Part shown: positions 9,699 to 17,959 of the stretch, piece by piece
How the letters are laid out: the number at the start of each line of letters is the position of its first letter
How positions within the stretch are numbered: position 1 is the stretch's first letter
Origin: Actinomycetospora sp. NBRC 106378
GTDB taxonomy: Bacteria > Actinomycetota > Actinomycetes > Mycobacteriales > Pseudonocardiaceae
Assembly (NCBI RefSeq): GCF_030269685.1
Contig: NZ_BSTT01000012.1
Location: 62,001-126,000 of the forward strand
Direction: 5' to 3'
DNA: 64,000 bases
Position numbers and translations under genes: made by a program
The notes under the pieces: model-generated
Told to the model about the DNA's origin: nothing
Database searches by the model: none
What the model saw: the letters and a program-made list of their open reading frames with translations, nothing else

Positions 9699-10304
9699 GT
9701 GGTGGTCGAGGGAACCCGCGGTGAACCCGCCGAGCGTTCGGCGTACTCGGTCGAGGCCGGCACGCTCCTGGTCGCCGCACCCTCGCTCACCGACCCGAAC
9801 TTCGCCCGCACGGTCGTCTTCGTGATCGACCATCGGCGCGAGGGCACGCTCGGCGTGATCCTCAACCGGCCGAGCGAGGTGGCGGTCGGGGACGTCCTGC
9901 CGACCTGGGGCCCGCACACGACGCGGCCCAGCGCGGTGTTCGTCGGCGGACCGGTCGAGCAGAAGACCGCGCTGTGCCTCGCGGCCCTGCGCACCGGGGA
10001 GGACCCGGCGGACACCCCCGGCGTCGTCGGGGTGCGCGGGCCGGTGGCCCTGGTCGACCTCGACGGCGACCCCGCCGCCCTGGCGCCGCGGGTCCGCGGG
10101 CTGCGGGTGTTCGCGGGCTACTCCGGCTGGGACCGCGGCCAGCTGGCCGGCGAGATCTCCCGCGGCGACTGGTACGTGGTGCCCGCCCTGCCCGACGACG
10201 TGCTGGCCCCGGCCCGGTACGACCTGTGGGGGGGTGTCCTGCGCCGCCAGGGAGTGCCGCTGGCGCTGCTGGCCACGCACGTGTCGGAGCCGACGCGGAA
10301 CTGA
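9699..10304 (+). CDS. YqgE/AlgH family protein (UPF0301, Rv0038-like)
   Basis: Conserved bacterial protein of 201 residues without an established biochemical function; family members are linked to regulation in some proteobacteria (AlgH). Family-defining stretches are clear: AGTLLVAAPSLTDPNFARTV near the N-terminus, GTLGVILNRPSE, FVGGPVEQKTALCLAALR and RVFAGYSGWDRGQLAGEI. Two adjacent GTG codons (9699 and 9702) could start it; a TCACGAT sequence lies 4-7 nt upstream. Gene order MFS - yqgE - leuS is as in M. tuberculosis Rv0037c-Rv0041. Confidence 0.9.
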   Translation: MVVEGTRGEPAERSAYSVEAGTLLVAAPSLTDPNFARTVVFVIDHRREGTLGVILNRPSEVAVGDVLPTWGPHTTRPSAVFVGGPVEQKTALCLAALRTGEDPADTPGVVGVRGPVALVDLDGDPAALAPRVRGLRVFAGYSGWDRGQLAGEISRGDWYVVPALPDDVLAPARYDLWGGVLRRQGVPLALLATHVSEPTRN

Positions 10305-10348
10305 GGCCGCCGTGTTCGTTCCCGACGGCGACGGCCCGGCCTCCGGCG

Positions 10349-10354
10349 TAGCGT
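10349..10354 (+). promoter_or_regulatory. -10 hexamer of leaderless DUF427 promoter
   Basis: TAGCGT followed by 8 nt and the GTG at 10363, without a Shine-Dalgarno sequence. It fixes the start. Confidence 0.6.
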
Positions 10355-10362
10355 CCGGGCGC

Positions 10363-10863
10363 GTGCGGATCACGCGTGAGACCCCGGGACCCGGCCAGGA
10401 GTCGGTGTGGGACTACCCCCGGCCGCCGCGGGCGGAGCGGGACACCCGTCGCTGTGTGATCAGGCACGCGGGCACCGTCGTGGTGGACACCGACGACCTG
10501 GTCCGGGTGCTGGAGACCAGCCACCCGCCGACGTTCTACCTGCCGCGGACCGCGTTCCCCGAGGGCGTGCTGCGGCCCGCGCAGCGGCGCACGGTGTGCG
10601 AGTGGAAGGGGACGGCGCGGTACGTCGACGTGGTCGTGGGCGGGGCGACCCTGACCGACGTCGGGTGGTGGTACCCGGAGGGCGACGTCAGCGCGACCTA
10701 TCCCGAGCTCGCCGACCGCGTGTCGCTCTACCCGGCGCCGTTCGACGAGATCACCCTCGACGGCGAGCGCGTGACGCCGCAGCCCGGCGGGTTCTACGGC
10801 GGGTGGATCACCGCCGACGTGGTGGGCCCGTTCAAGGGCGGCCCGGGCTCCTGGGGTTGGTGA
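10363..10863 (+). CDS. DUF427 domain protein
   Basis: Small soluble protein (166 residues) of the DUF427 family, whose members adopt a beta-barrel-like fold and have no settled function. Diagnostic stretches are ESVWDYPRPPRAE at the N-terminus, VVDTDDLVRVLETSHPPTFYLP, and the CEWKGTARYVDV core followed by VGWWYPEGDVSATYPELADRVSLYPAPFDE. The C-terminal GGFYGGWITADVVGPFKG is also typical. The GTG start at 10363 follows a leaderless -10. It converges on the SdpI gene with a 15-nt gap. Confidence 0.85.
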   Translation: MRITRETPGPGQESVWDYPRPPRAERDTRRCVIRHAGTVVVDTDDLVRVLETSHPPTFYLPRTAFPEGVLRPAQRRTVCEWKGTARYVDVVVGGATLTDVGWWYPEGDVSATYPELADRVSLYPAPFDEITLDGERVTPQPGGFYGGWITADVVGPFKGGPGSWGW

Positions 10864-10878
10864 GCCGGGGCCGGTGAG

Positions 10879-11352
10879 CTACGCGCCGGCACCCTTCGGG
10901 CAGATCGCGCACGACCCGGCGCACGCCGACCGCGTCTCGGGACCACAGCTGTCGTCGGGAACGGGCACCGAGCAGGGCTGCGCGGGCCGGTTCTCGGCCT
11001 CGAGCGTGGCCTCGCGGTCGGCCTCGGCGTAGCGGCCGCCGAGGACGCCGCCGATCCCGAGGAGCACGAGCAGGCCGACCGCGCCGACCACGAGCAGCGT
11101 GACCGCGGCCGCCGCGACGGGGCTGAGCAGCGCGGTGGCGCCTCCGACCAGGCCCAGCAGGCCGGCGCCGGTGAACGCGGGCGCGGCCACCCGGTTGGCG
11201 CGGCGGAACGCGTCGACGCGGGCCATCGTCCAGCTCGTGCGTACCCCGACGACGCGGTTGCGCGGCAGGCGCTGCGTGGCGGCGAGAACTCCGACGACGG
11301 CGACGACGGCGGCCGCGATGATGAGCACGACGGCCAGGACGGGGACGACCAT
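10879..11352 (-). CDS. SdpI-family membrane protein with unusual Cys-rich tail
   Basis: Three-helix membrane protein related to SdpI, the Bacillus immunity/signal protein, 157 residues. The SdpI-like core is visible: [28 protein letters not shown] between the first helix and the GLLGLVGG and [23 protein letters not shown] helices. The tail after residue ~125 holds five cysteines in 24 residues ([10 protein letters not shown], then CAGSCAIC), which I do not know from this family. It may bind a metal or form disulfides. The ATG at 11352 has GGAGG directly upstream and a TACTCT hexamer at 11359-11364. Function here is unknown. Confidence 0.75.
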   Translation of the reverse strand: MVVPVLAVVLIIAAAVVAVVGVLAATQRLPRNRVVGVRTSWTMARVDAFRRANRVAAPAFTGAGLLGLVGGATALLSPVAAAAVTLLVVGAVGLLVLLGIGGVLGGRYAEADREATLEAENRPAQPCSVPVPDDSCGPETRSACAGSCAICPKGAGA

Positions 11353-11456
11353 GCCTCCAGAGTAGGCTCGGTGGTCCTAATGCCGGTCCCCGAGGGACCC
11401 GGCCCCGCCCCGGCTGTGGATCGCGCCGGAGGCCTGTGGTGACCAGGAGGAACGCC

Positions 11457-14369
11457 GTGACCGCCCAGCCCGACGTCGCCCGGCGGGAGGCCATCACGCC
11501 GCCGTACCGGTACACCGCCGAGCTGGCCAACCAGATCGAGGCCCGCTGGCAGGACCGGTGGGAGGCCGAGGGCACCTTCGAGACCCCGAACCCCTCCGGC
11601 CCGCTCGCGGACGGCCGCACCCTGGACCCGGCCGAGAAGTTCTACCTGATGGACATGTTCCCGTACCCCAGCGGCGCGGGGCTGCACGTCGGGCACCCGC
11701 TGGGCTTCATCGGCACGGACGTCCTCGGCCGGTTCCTGCGCATGACCGGGCGCACCGTCCTGCACACCATGGGCTTCGACGCCTTCGGGCTGCCGGCCGA
11801 GCAGTACGCGGTGCAGACCGGCACGCATCCGCGGACCACCACCGAGGCCAACGTCGAGCGCTACCGCGCCCAGATCCGCCGTCTCGGGCTGGCGCACGAC
11901 AAGCGCCGGTCGGTCTCCACCACGGACGTCGAGTTCTACCGCTGGACGCAGTGGATCTTCCTGCAGATCCACGGCGCGTGGTTCGACCGGGACGCGAACC
12001 GGGCGCGGCCGATCCCCGAGCTGGAGGCGGAGTTCGCGGCCGGGACGCGCGCGCTTCCCGACGGCAGGTCCTGGGACGGGTTGACCCGCCCCGAGCAGGA
12101 CCGCGTGCTGGACGGGTACCGCCTGGCCTACCTGGCGGACGCGCCGGTGAACTGGTGCCCGGCTCTCGGCACGGTGCTCTCCAACGAGGAGGTCACCGCC
12201 GACGGACGCTCCGAGCGCGGCAACTTCCCCGTGTTCCGGCGCAATCTGCGCCAGTGGATGATGCGGATCACCGCCTATGCCGACCGCCTGGCCGACGACC
12301 TGGACGGCGTCGACTGGCCGGACTCGGTCAAGGCGATGCAGCGGAACTGGATCGGCCGCTCGCAGGGCGCCACCGTCCGCTTCCGCAGCGGCGAGCACTC
12401 CCTCGAGGTCTTCACGACGCGGCCCGACACCCTGTTCGGCGCGACCTACATGGTCGTGGCGCCGGAGCACCCGCTGATCGACGCGATCGTCCCCGAGGCC
12501 TGGCCGACGCTCGCCGACGAGGCGGAGCTCGACGGCCGCTGGACCGCCGGGGCCCCGACCCCGGCCGACGCGGTCGCGGAGTACCGCCGCGTTGTGGCCG
12601 CGCGCTCCGACCTGGAGCGGCAGGAGGCCCGCGACAAGACCGGTGTGTTCACCGGCGCCTGGGCGATCAACCCGGTGAACGGCGAGCCGTTGCCGGTGTT
12701 CGTCGCCGACTACGTGCTCATGGGCTACGGCACCGGCGCGATCATGGCGGTGCCCGGCCAGGACCAGCGCGACTGGGACTTCGCGTCGGTGTTCGGGCTG
12801 CCGATCAAGCGGACCGTGCAGCCGCCGGAGGACTTCGACGGCGAGGCGTACACGGGCGCCGGGGCGGCGATCAACTCGTCGAACGCCGAGATCTCGCTCG
12901 ACGGGCTCGGCGTCGACGAGGCGAAGGCGACGATCATCGCGTGGCTGGCCGAGCGCGGCGACGGCGAGGCCGTCGTGCAGTACAAGCTGCGCGACTGGCT
13001 GTTCAGCCGCCAGCGCTACTGGGGCGAGCCGTTCCCGGTGGCCTACGCCGCCGAGGGCGAGTCCGACGGCGGGCCGTCGATCCCCCGGGCGCTGCCCGAC
13101 TCCGACCTGCCGGTGCTGCTGCCCGACGTCGACGAGTACGCGCCGAAGACGTTCGCCCCCGACGACCGCGACTCCGCCCCCGAGTCCCCGCTCGCCCGGG
13201 CGACCGAGTGGACGTCGTTCTCCGAGGACCTCGCGTCCGACCCGGAGCGGGGCTGGGCGGAGTACGTCCGCGAGACCAACACGATGCCGCAGTGGGCCGG
13301 CTCCTGCTGGTACCACCTGCGCTACCTCGACCCGACCAACGACGAGCGCTTCGTCGACCCGGACGTCGAGCGGTTCTGGCTCGGTCCGCGTCCCGACGTG
13401 TTCGGCCCGGCCGACCCGGGCGGCGTCGACCTCTACGTCGGCGGCGTCGAGCACGCGGTGCTGCACCTGCTCTACGCCCGCTTCTGGCAGAAGGTGCTGT
13501 TCGATCTCGGCCACGTCTCGGCGTCCGAGCCGTTCCGCCGCCTGTTCAACCAGGGCTACATCCAGGCGTGGGCCTACACCGACGCCCGCGGGGTGTACGT
13601 GCCGGCCGAGGAGGTGGTGGAGGACGGCTCCGGATTCACGTGGAACGGCGAGCCCGTGTCCCGCGAGTACGGGAAGATGGGCAAGTCACTGCGCAACGTG
13701 GTGACCCCGGACGACATGTGCGCCACCTACGGCGCCGACACGTTCCGGCTCTACGAGATGTCGACCGGCCCGATGGAGGCCTCGCGCCCCTGGTCGACCC
13801 GCGACGTCGTCGGCTCGCAGCGCTTCCTGCAGCGCGTCTGGCGGCTGTTCGTCGACGAGCAGGACGGGTCGCTGCGGGTCTCGGACGCCGAGCCGTCGGA
13901 CGAGACCCTGCGTCTGCTGCACCGCACGATCGACGGGGTGCGCGCCGACTTCCCGGCCCTGCACTACAACACCGGTGCCGCAAAGCTCATCGAGCTGTCC
14001 AACCACCTGACCAAGACCTATCCCGACGGTGGGTGCCCCCGCTCGGTCGCCGAGTCCCTGGTGCTCATGCTCGCCCCGCTGTGCCCGCACCTCGCCGAGG
14101 AGCTGTGGTCGAAGCTCGGGCACCCGTCGTCGCTGGCGTACGCGGACTTCCCGGTGGCCGACCCGGCCCTGCTCGTCGAGGACTCGGTCGAGTACCCGAT
14201 CCAGGTCAAGGGCAAGGTCCGCTCGCGGGTCACCGTGCCGGCCACGGCCGGGGAGGACGAGGTGCGCGCCGCGGCCCTGGCGGACGAGAAGGTCGTGGAG
14301 CTGCTCGCGGGTGCCGAACCGCGGAAGGTGATCGTGGTGCCGGGCCGTCTGGTGAACGTGGTGCCGTAG
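11457..14369 (+). CDS. leuS: Leucyl-tRNA synthetase
   Basis: Charges tRNA-Leu with leucine; class I aminoacyl-tRNA synthetase of 970 residues. The HIGH signature is HVGH at residues 77-80 (within [14 protein letters not shown]) and the KMSKS loop is KMGKS at 740-744. Between them lie the CP1 editing domain (GCGT-type residues in [16 protein letters not shown]) and the [14 protein letters not shown] zinc/insert region. The GTG at 11457 is chosen because AGGAGG sits at 11445-11450; earlier in-frame GTGs at 11436 and 11439 lie before that site. It is one of few genes here with a canonical Shine-Dalgarno. A palindromic repeat starts right after the stop. Confidence 0.97.
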   Translation: MTAQPDVARREAITPPYRYTAELANQIEARWQDRWEAEGTFETPNPSGPLADGRTLDPAEKFYLMDMFPYPSGAGLHVGHPLGFIGTDVLGRFLRMTGRTVLHTMGFDAFGLPAEQYAVQTGTHPRTTTEANVERYRAQIRRLGLAHDKRRSVSTTDVEFYRWTQWIFLQIHGAWFDRDANRARPIPELEAEFAAGTRALPDGRSWDGLTRPEQDRVLDGYRLAYLADAPVNWCPALGTVLSNEEVTADGRSERGNFPVFRRNLRQWMMRITAYADRLADDLDGVDWPDSVKAMQRNWIGRSQGATVRFRSGEHSLEVFTTRPDTLFGATYMVVAPEHPLIDAIVPEAWPTLADEAELDGRWTAGAPTPADAVAEYRRVVAARSDLERQEARDKTGVFTGAWAINPVNGEPLPVFVADYVLMGYGTGAIMAVPGQDQRDWDFASVFGLPIKRTVQPPEDFDGEAYTGAGAAINSSNAEISLDGLGVDEAKATIIAWLAERGDGEAVVQYKLRDWLFSRQRYWGEPFPVAYAAEGESDGGPSIPRALPDSDLPVLLPDVDEYAPKTFAPDDRDSAPESPLARATEWTSFSEDLASDPERGWAEYVRETNTMPQWAGSCWYHLRYLDPTNDERFVDPDVERFWLGPRPDVFGPADPGGVDLYVGGVEHAVLHLLYARFWQKVLFDLGHVSASEPFRRLFNQGYIQAWAYTDARGVYVPAEEVVEDGSGFTWNGEPVSREYGKMGKSLRNVVTPDDMCATYGADTFRLYEMSTGPMEASRPWSTRDVVGSQRFLQRVWRLFVDEQDGSLRVSDAEPSDETLRLLHRTIDGVRADFPALHYNTGAAKLIELSNHLTKTYPDGGCPRSVAESLVLMLAPLCPHLAEELWSKLGHPSSLAYADFPVADPALLVEDSVEYPIQVKGKVRSRVTVPATAGEDEVRAAALADEKVVELLAGAEPRKVIVVPGRLVNVVP

Positions 14370-14383
14370 GCCCCGTCCCGCTT

Positions 14384-14510
14384 GAGCGAAGGGCACCTTC
14401 CGTCGAATAGGCGGGCCGTGGGTGCCCTTCGCCAGTGCGGCTGACTCGGCGGCCCCGTCGAGCGAAGGGCCCCTTCGCCCAATAGAACCGCCCGTGGGCG
14501 CCCTTGGCCC
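14384..14510. repeat. Palindromic repeat family 1, left copy (two units)
   Basis: Two units. The first has 12-bp perfect arms (GCGAAGGGCACC at 14386-14397 and its complement at 14421-14432) around a GTCGAATAG centre. The second begins GAGCGAAGGGCCCCTTCG at 14460 and has an AATAGAACC centre. The reverse complement of the copy at 15516-15639 aligns along the whole length, strongly in the first unit and less well in the second, so the two form an inverted pair around the gene between them. Confidence 0.85.
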
Positions 14511-14553
14511 ACGACGATGGATCCGCCTGGACCGGCGCTGCGTCAGCACCCAT

Positions 14554-15507
14554 GTGCCACCTCGCGCGAAAGTCGACTGGGCCGCGGTGTCCGACGCCGC
14601 TCCCCAGCGCCTCATCCTCGTCCGGACCCTGCTCGCGCTCGGCGTTCCGTCGAGCACCATCGCGTTCCGCTGTCGCAAGGTCGACGGGCCCTGGTGGCAC
14701 CCGCTCCAGGGCCTCGTCGCCCTGACCCGGGGCGTGCTGACCACGTATCAGCGGCTCGTCGCCGCCCTGCTGGTCTGCGGCGACGCCGCCCAGGTCACCG
14801 GCCTGGCGGCCTGTCGGCTGTACGGGTTGGAACGGGTGCCCGACCACGACCAGGTGCACGTCCTCCTGCCCCACGACCAGCGGCGTCGTTCGGAGGGCTT
14901 CCTCCTCGTCGAACGCACGACCCGACTACCGCCGAACCCGATCGTGCGCGACGGCATCCGGTGCGCCCCGCTGGTCCGGGCGCTCGTCGATGCTGCACGC
15001 CGGTTGATGCGGATCGACGACGTCCGCGCTCTGCTGTGCGAGGCGGTGCAGCGGCGGATGGTGACCGTCGGGGCCCTGCGTGCAGAGCTCGAGGCCGGCT
15101 CCTGCCGGGGTGCGGCGCTCGTCCGTCAGGTCGTGGCCGAGCTGGAGGACGGGATCCGCTCGGCGGCCGAGGGTTGGCTCCGCGAGCTCGTCGGTGCGAT
15201 GCCCGAGTTCGCCGACATCCGATGGAACGTCACCGTGCACCTGCCGAACGGGACGAAGATCGTCGCGGACGGGTTCCTCGACGGCGTCGCCCTCGCGATC
15301 GAGCTCAACTCGTTCGCCCACCACGCGGACCTCGCGACCTTCGACGCCACGATGCGGAGGCAGGCCGAGATGATCGCCGCGGGCATCGTCGTCGTCCCGG
15401 TCACGCCGCGGGAGCTGCGGGAGGACCCGGCGGCGGTCCGCCGGAAGCTGCGCGCCGCGCTCGAGCAGGCTCGCCTCCGCCCGCGACCCGCCGTCGTCGT
15501 GGGCTGA
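14554..15507 (+). CDS. Nuclease-like protein (AbiEi N-terminal / DUF559-like C-terminal), bracketed by inverted repeats
   Basis: Protein of 317 residues, not firmly identified. The N-terminal third (LVRTLLALGVPSSTIAFRCR, then WWHPLQGLVALTRG) resembles the winged-helix AbiEi-type domain of actinobacterial proteins that end in a DUF559/Vsr-like PD-(D/E)xK fold. The C-terminal part has the expected order: VADGFLDGVALAIELNSFAH, FDATMRRQAEMIAAGIVVVPVT, RELREDP. Usual members have E-x-D or E-x-K where this has E-L-N, so catalysis may be lost. The start is uncertain: GTG 14554 lies just outside the left repeat, GTG 14587 is possible, and ATG 14422 lies inside the repeat. It interrupts leuS-ino1 synteny. 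Role (defence, repeat mobility or domesticated nuclease) is unknown. Confidence 0.6.
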   Translation: MPPRAKVDWAAVSDAAPQRLILVRTLLALGVPSSTIAFRCRKVDGPWWHPLQGLVALTRGVLTTYQRLVAALLVCGDAAQVTGLAACRLYGLERVPDHDQVHVLLPHDQRRRSEGFLLVERTTRLPPNPIVRDGIRCAPLVRALVDAARRLMRIDDVRALLCEAVQRRMVTVGALRAELEAGSCRGAALVRQVVAELEDGIRSAAEGWLRELVGAMPEFADIRWNVTVHLPNGTKIVADGFLDGVALAIELNSFAHHADLATFDATMRRQAEMIAAGIVVVPVTPRELREDPAAVRRKLRAALEQARLRPRPAVVVG

Positions 15508-15515
15508 CCCCCGAC

Positions 15516-15639
15516 GAGCGAAGGGCCCATTCGGTCGGATAGATCGACCGAAGGGGCCCTTCGCTCAACGCATCGAGCCGGCCACCCGACTGGCGATGGG
15601 CACCCATGGCCCACCTATTCGACCGAAGGTGCCCTTCGC
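15516..15639. repeat. Palindromic repeat family 1, right (inverted) copy
   Basis: First unit: 22-bp arms at 15516-15537 and 15545-15566 with one mismatch and a GATAGAT loop. Second unit: 12-bp arms at 15593-15604 and 15628-15639 with one mismatch and a CCTATTCGACC centre. In reverse complement it matches 14384-14510. It also lies between the 3' ends of two convergent genes and could terminate both. Confidence 0.85.
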
Positions 15640-15660
15640 TCAATCAGGGCAGGGAACGGC

Positions 15661-16734
15661 TCAGGACTCGCCGCGGATGAACGACTCCACCGCGTCGTAG
15701 GCCACCGAGTCCCGGTACTGCACGGGCGGCGACTTCATGAAGTACGACGACGCGCCGAGCAGCGGGCCGCCGATGCCGCGGTCGAGCGCGATCTTCGCGG
15801 CGCGCACGGCGTCGATGATGATGCCGGCCGAGTTCGGGGAGTCCCAGACCTCGAGCTTGTACTCCAGCGACAGCGGCACGTCCCCGAAGGCGCGCCCCTC
15901 GAGGCGGACGTAGGCCCACTTGCGGTCGTCGAGCCACGGCACGTGGTCCGACGGGCCGATGTGGACGTTGTCCTTCCCCATGTCGCGGTCGACCTGCGAG
16001 GTCACCGACTGGGTCTTCGAGACCTTCTTCGACTCCAGGCGCTCGCGCTCGAGCATGTTCTTGAAGTCCATGTTGCCGCCGACGTTGAGCTGCATCGTGC
16101 GGTCGAGCTGGACGCCGCGGTCCTCGAAGAGCTTCGCCAGCACCCGGTGGGTGATAGTGGCTCCGACCTGCGACTTGATGTCGTCACCCACGATCGGCAC
16201 ACCCGCGTCGGTGAACTTCTGCGCCCACTCGGGGTCGGAGGCGATGAACACGGGCAGGGCGTTGACGAAGGCGACGCCCGCGTCGAGCGCGCACTGCGCG
16301 TAGAACTTGTCGGCGTCCTCGGACCCCACCGGCAGGTAGGAGACGAGCACGTCGGCCCGCGCCTCGCGCAGCGCCGCGACCACGTCGACCGGCTCCTCGT
16401 CGGCCTCGGTGATGGTGTCGCGGTAGTAGCGACCCAGCCCGTCGAGGGTGTGGCCGCGCTGGACCGTGACGCCGGTGGGGGCCACGTCGGCGATCTTGAT
16501 CGTGTTGTTCTCCGACGCGACGATCGCCGAGGCGAGGTCCTGACCGACCTTCTTGGCGTCCACGTCGAACGCCGCGACGAACGTCAGGTCGCGGACGTGG
16601 TAGCCGCCGAAGTCGACGTGCATGAGACCCGGCACGCGGGCGGCCGGGTCGGCGTCGGCGTAGTACGTGACGCCCTGGACCAGCGACGCGGCGCAGTTCC
16701 CCACGCCCACGACGGCCACTCGGACCTGACCCAT
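15661..16734 (-). CDS. ino1: Inositol-1-phosphate synthase
   Basis: Converts glucose 6-phosphate to inositol 1-phosphate with NAD+ as transient oxidant. This is the first step to phosphatidylinositol, glycolipids and mycothiol in actinobacteria. The 357-residue length and sequence match the actinobacterial type: Rossmann motif [16 protein letters not shown] at residues 5-20, [39 protein letters not shown] and [13 protein letters not shown]. The ATG at 16734 is preceded by AAGGAG at 7 nt. It lies 16 nt downstream of the PadR gene, the same order as Rv0047c-Rv0046c, so the regulator probably belongs to the same transcript. Confidence 0.97.
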   Translation of the reverse strand: MGQVRVAVVGVGNCAASLVQGVTYYADADPAARVPGLMHVDFGGYHVRDLTFVAAFDVDAKKVGQDLASAIVASENNTIKIADVAPTGVTVQRGHTLDGLGRYYRDTITEADEEPVDVVAALREARADVLVSYLPVGSEDADKFYAQCALDAGVAFVNALPVFIASDPEWAQKFTDAGVPIVGDDIKSQVGATITHRVLAKLFEDRGVQLDRTMQLNVGGNMDFKNMLERERLESKKVSKTQSVTSQVDRDMGKDNVHIGPSDHVPWLDDRKWAYVRLEGRAFGDVPLSLEYKLEVWDSPNSAGIIIDAVRAAKIALDRGIGGPLLGASSYFMKSPPVQYRDSVAYDAVESFIRGES

Positions 16735-16750
16735 GGATGGTCTCCTTCAC

Positions 16751-17341
16751 TCATTCACGACGACGGGTCCGGCCCGTCGCCTCGTCGTTGGCGGTAGAGC
16801 CAGTGGTGGTGCCCAGCGACCGCTCGTGGTCGATGAGCTCGTCGAGCCAGCGGACCTCGCGCTCGGTGGTGTCCAGGCCGAGGCGGTGCAGTTCGCGGGT
16901 GTAGCGGTCGATCTGCTCGCCCGCCCGCGTGATCGTCGAGCGGAGGCCCTCGCGGCGCTCCTCGACGCGACGGCGACGCCCCTCGAGGATGCGCATGCGC
17001 ACCTCGGCCGGGGTGCGGGAGAAGAACGCCAGGTGGACGCCGAACCCGTCGTCGTCGTAGGCGTGCGGGCCGGACTCGCCGAGCAGCTCGTCGAGCCGGT
17101 CCTTGCCCTCGGCGGTGATCTCGTAGACCTTGCGGCCCCGGCGTCCCCAGGACCCGCGCTCGTCACTCGCCGGGGACTGTTCGATGATCAACGCGGCACG
17201 TTGCAGTCGCCGCAGGGTCGGGTACAGGGACCCCCAGGAGAACGCGCGGAGCGGTCCGAGGCGGGCGTGCAACTGCTTGCGCAGCTCGTACCCGTGCATA
17301 GGGGCCTCGTGGAGCAGACCCAGGACGGCGAGTTCCAACAC
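16751..17341 (-). CDS. PadR family transcriptional regulator (Rv0047c-like)
   Basis: Winged-helix repressor of 196 residues. The PadR signature is at the N-terminus: LELAVLGLLHEAPMHGYELR, then FSWGSLYPTLRRLQRAAL and GRKVYEITAEGKDRL. The C-terminal half is the helical dimerisation region of the Vir domain. The GTG at 17341 is chosen because GGAGGG lies 4 nt upstream and the known homologue begins at the same residue; an ATG at 17401 would add 20 residues but lies in the palindrome at 17385-17399. It is co-directional with ino1 and is probably its regulator and its own. Confidence 0.85.
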   Translation of the reverse strand: MLELAVLGLLHEAPMHGYELRKQLHARLGPLRAFSWGSLYPTLRRLQRAALIIEQSPASDERGSWGRRGRKVYEITAEGKDRLDELLGESGPHAYDDDGFGVHLAFFSRTPAEVRMRILEGRRRRVEERREGLRSTITRAGEQIDRYTRELHRLGLDTTEREVRWLDELIDHERSLGTTTGSTANDEATGRTRRRE

Positions 17342-17384
17342 GGCGCCCTCCCTGGTCCGCTCGACGCTGCCCGACGGCCCGACC

Positions 17385-17399
17385 GTATCGCGGCGATAC
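17385..17399. promoter_or_regulatory. Candidate PadR operator
   Basis: GTATCGCGGCGATAC is a perfect palindrome (7 bp arms, 1-nt centre) 44 nt upstream of the PadR start. PadR proteins often autoregulate through such sites (known for the family; the link here is inferred). Confidence 0.45.
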
Positions 17400-17463
17400 A
17401 TCGGGCCGCTGCTCGCGACGATCTCGTCACACCGCAGCCGGTACACCGCGGGCGGTCGCTGGT

Positions 17464-17469
17464 TACGCT
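17464..17469 (+). promoter_or_regulatory. -10 hexamer of leaderless DUF5318 promoter
   Basis: TACGCT, 7 nt upstream of the GTG at 17477, with no Shine-Dalgarno sequence. Confidence 0.55.
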
Positions 17470-17476
17470 GGTGGCC

Positions 17477-17884
17477 GTGCGAAATCCCCGCCAGGTCGTC
17501 GACTACGCGCTGCAGCGCCGCGCGCACCTCGCCGACGTGGCCGCGGGTCGCAGCTCCGCCGAGGACGCCTGTGACGCCGGGGCCTACCTGCTCCAGGCCG
17601 CCTCGTACCACGGTGCGGCCACCCCGACGCCGTGCCCGCTGTGTCGTCGCGACGAACTCGTCAACGTGTCCTGGGTCTTCGGCGACCGGCTCGGATCCGT
17701 GTCCGGTTCCGCCCGTTCGGCCGACGAGATCGCTCGGTTGGACGACGCGGCCGGGGAGTTCACGGTGCACGTGGTGGAGGTCTGCCGTACGTGCCGGTGG
17801 AACCACCTCGTACAGTCCTACGTCTTGGGAGCGGACGACGCCTCGGGATCGGGTCGCCGTCGGCGTCGGACGGCCTCGCCCTGA
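17477..17884 (+). CDS. DUF5318 family protein (Rv0049-like)
   Basis: Small cytoplasmic protein of 135 residues with unknown function, conserved in actinobacteria next to ponA1. Two Cys pairs, CPLCRRD and CRTCRWNH, form a probable zinc site. The blocks RQVVDYALQRRAHLADV, VSWVFGDRLGSVSGSAR and FTVHVVEVCRTC closely match M. tuberculosis Rv0049. The C-terminus is Arg/Ser-rich. The start follows from the leaderless -10 at 17464-17469. Confidence 0.88.
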   Translation: MRNPRQVVDYALQRRAHLADVAAGRSSAEDACDAGAYLLQAASYHGAATPTPCPLCRRDELVNVSWVFGDRLGSVSGSARSADEIARLDDAAGEFTVHVVEVCRTCRWNHLVQSYVLGADDASGSGRRRRRTASP

Positions 17885-17959
17885 CGCCGCGGTGGGCGTG
17901 ACCGGACGCGGCGTCCGCACCCGGCCGAGCCCGGCCGAGATGTCCCTGGGAGGCGCCAC

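Noticed and set aside
14422-14553. Upstream ATG at 14422 for the nuclease-like gene
   Set aside because: The extra N-terminal residues are encoded by the palindromic repeat and look unlike the family start.
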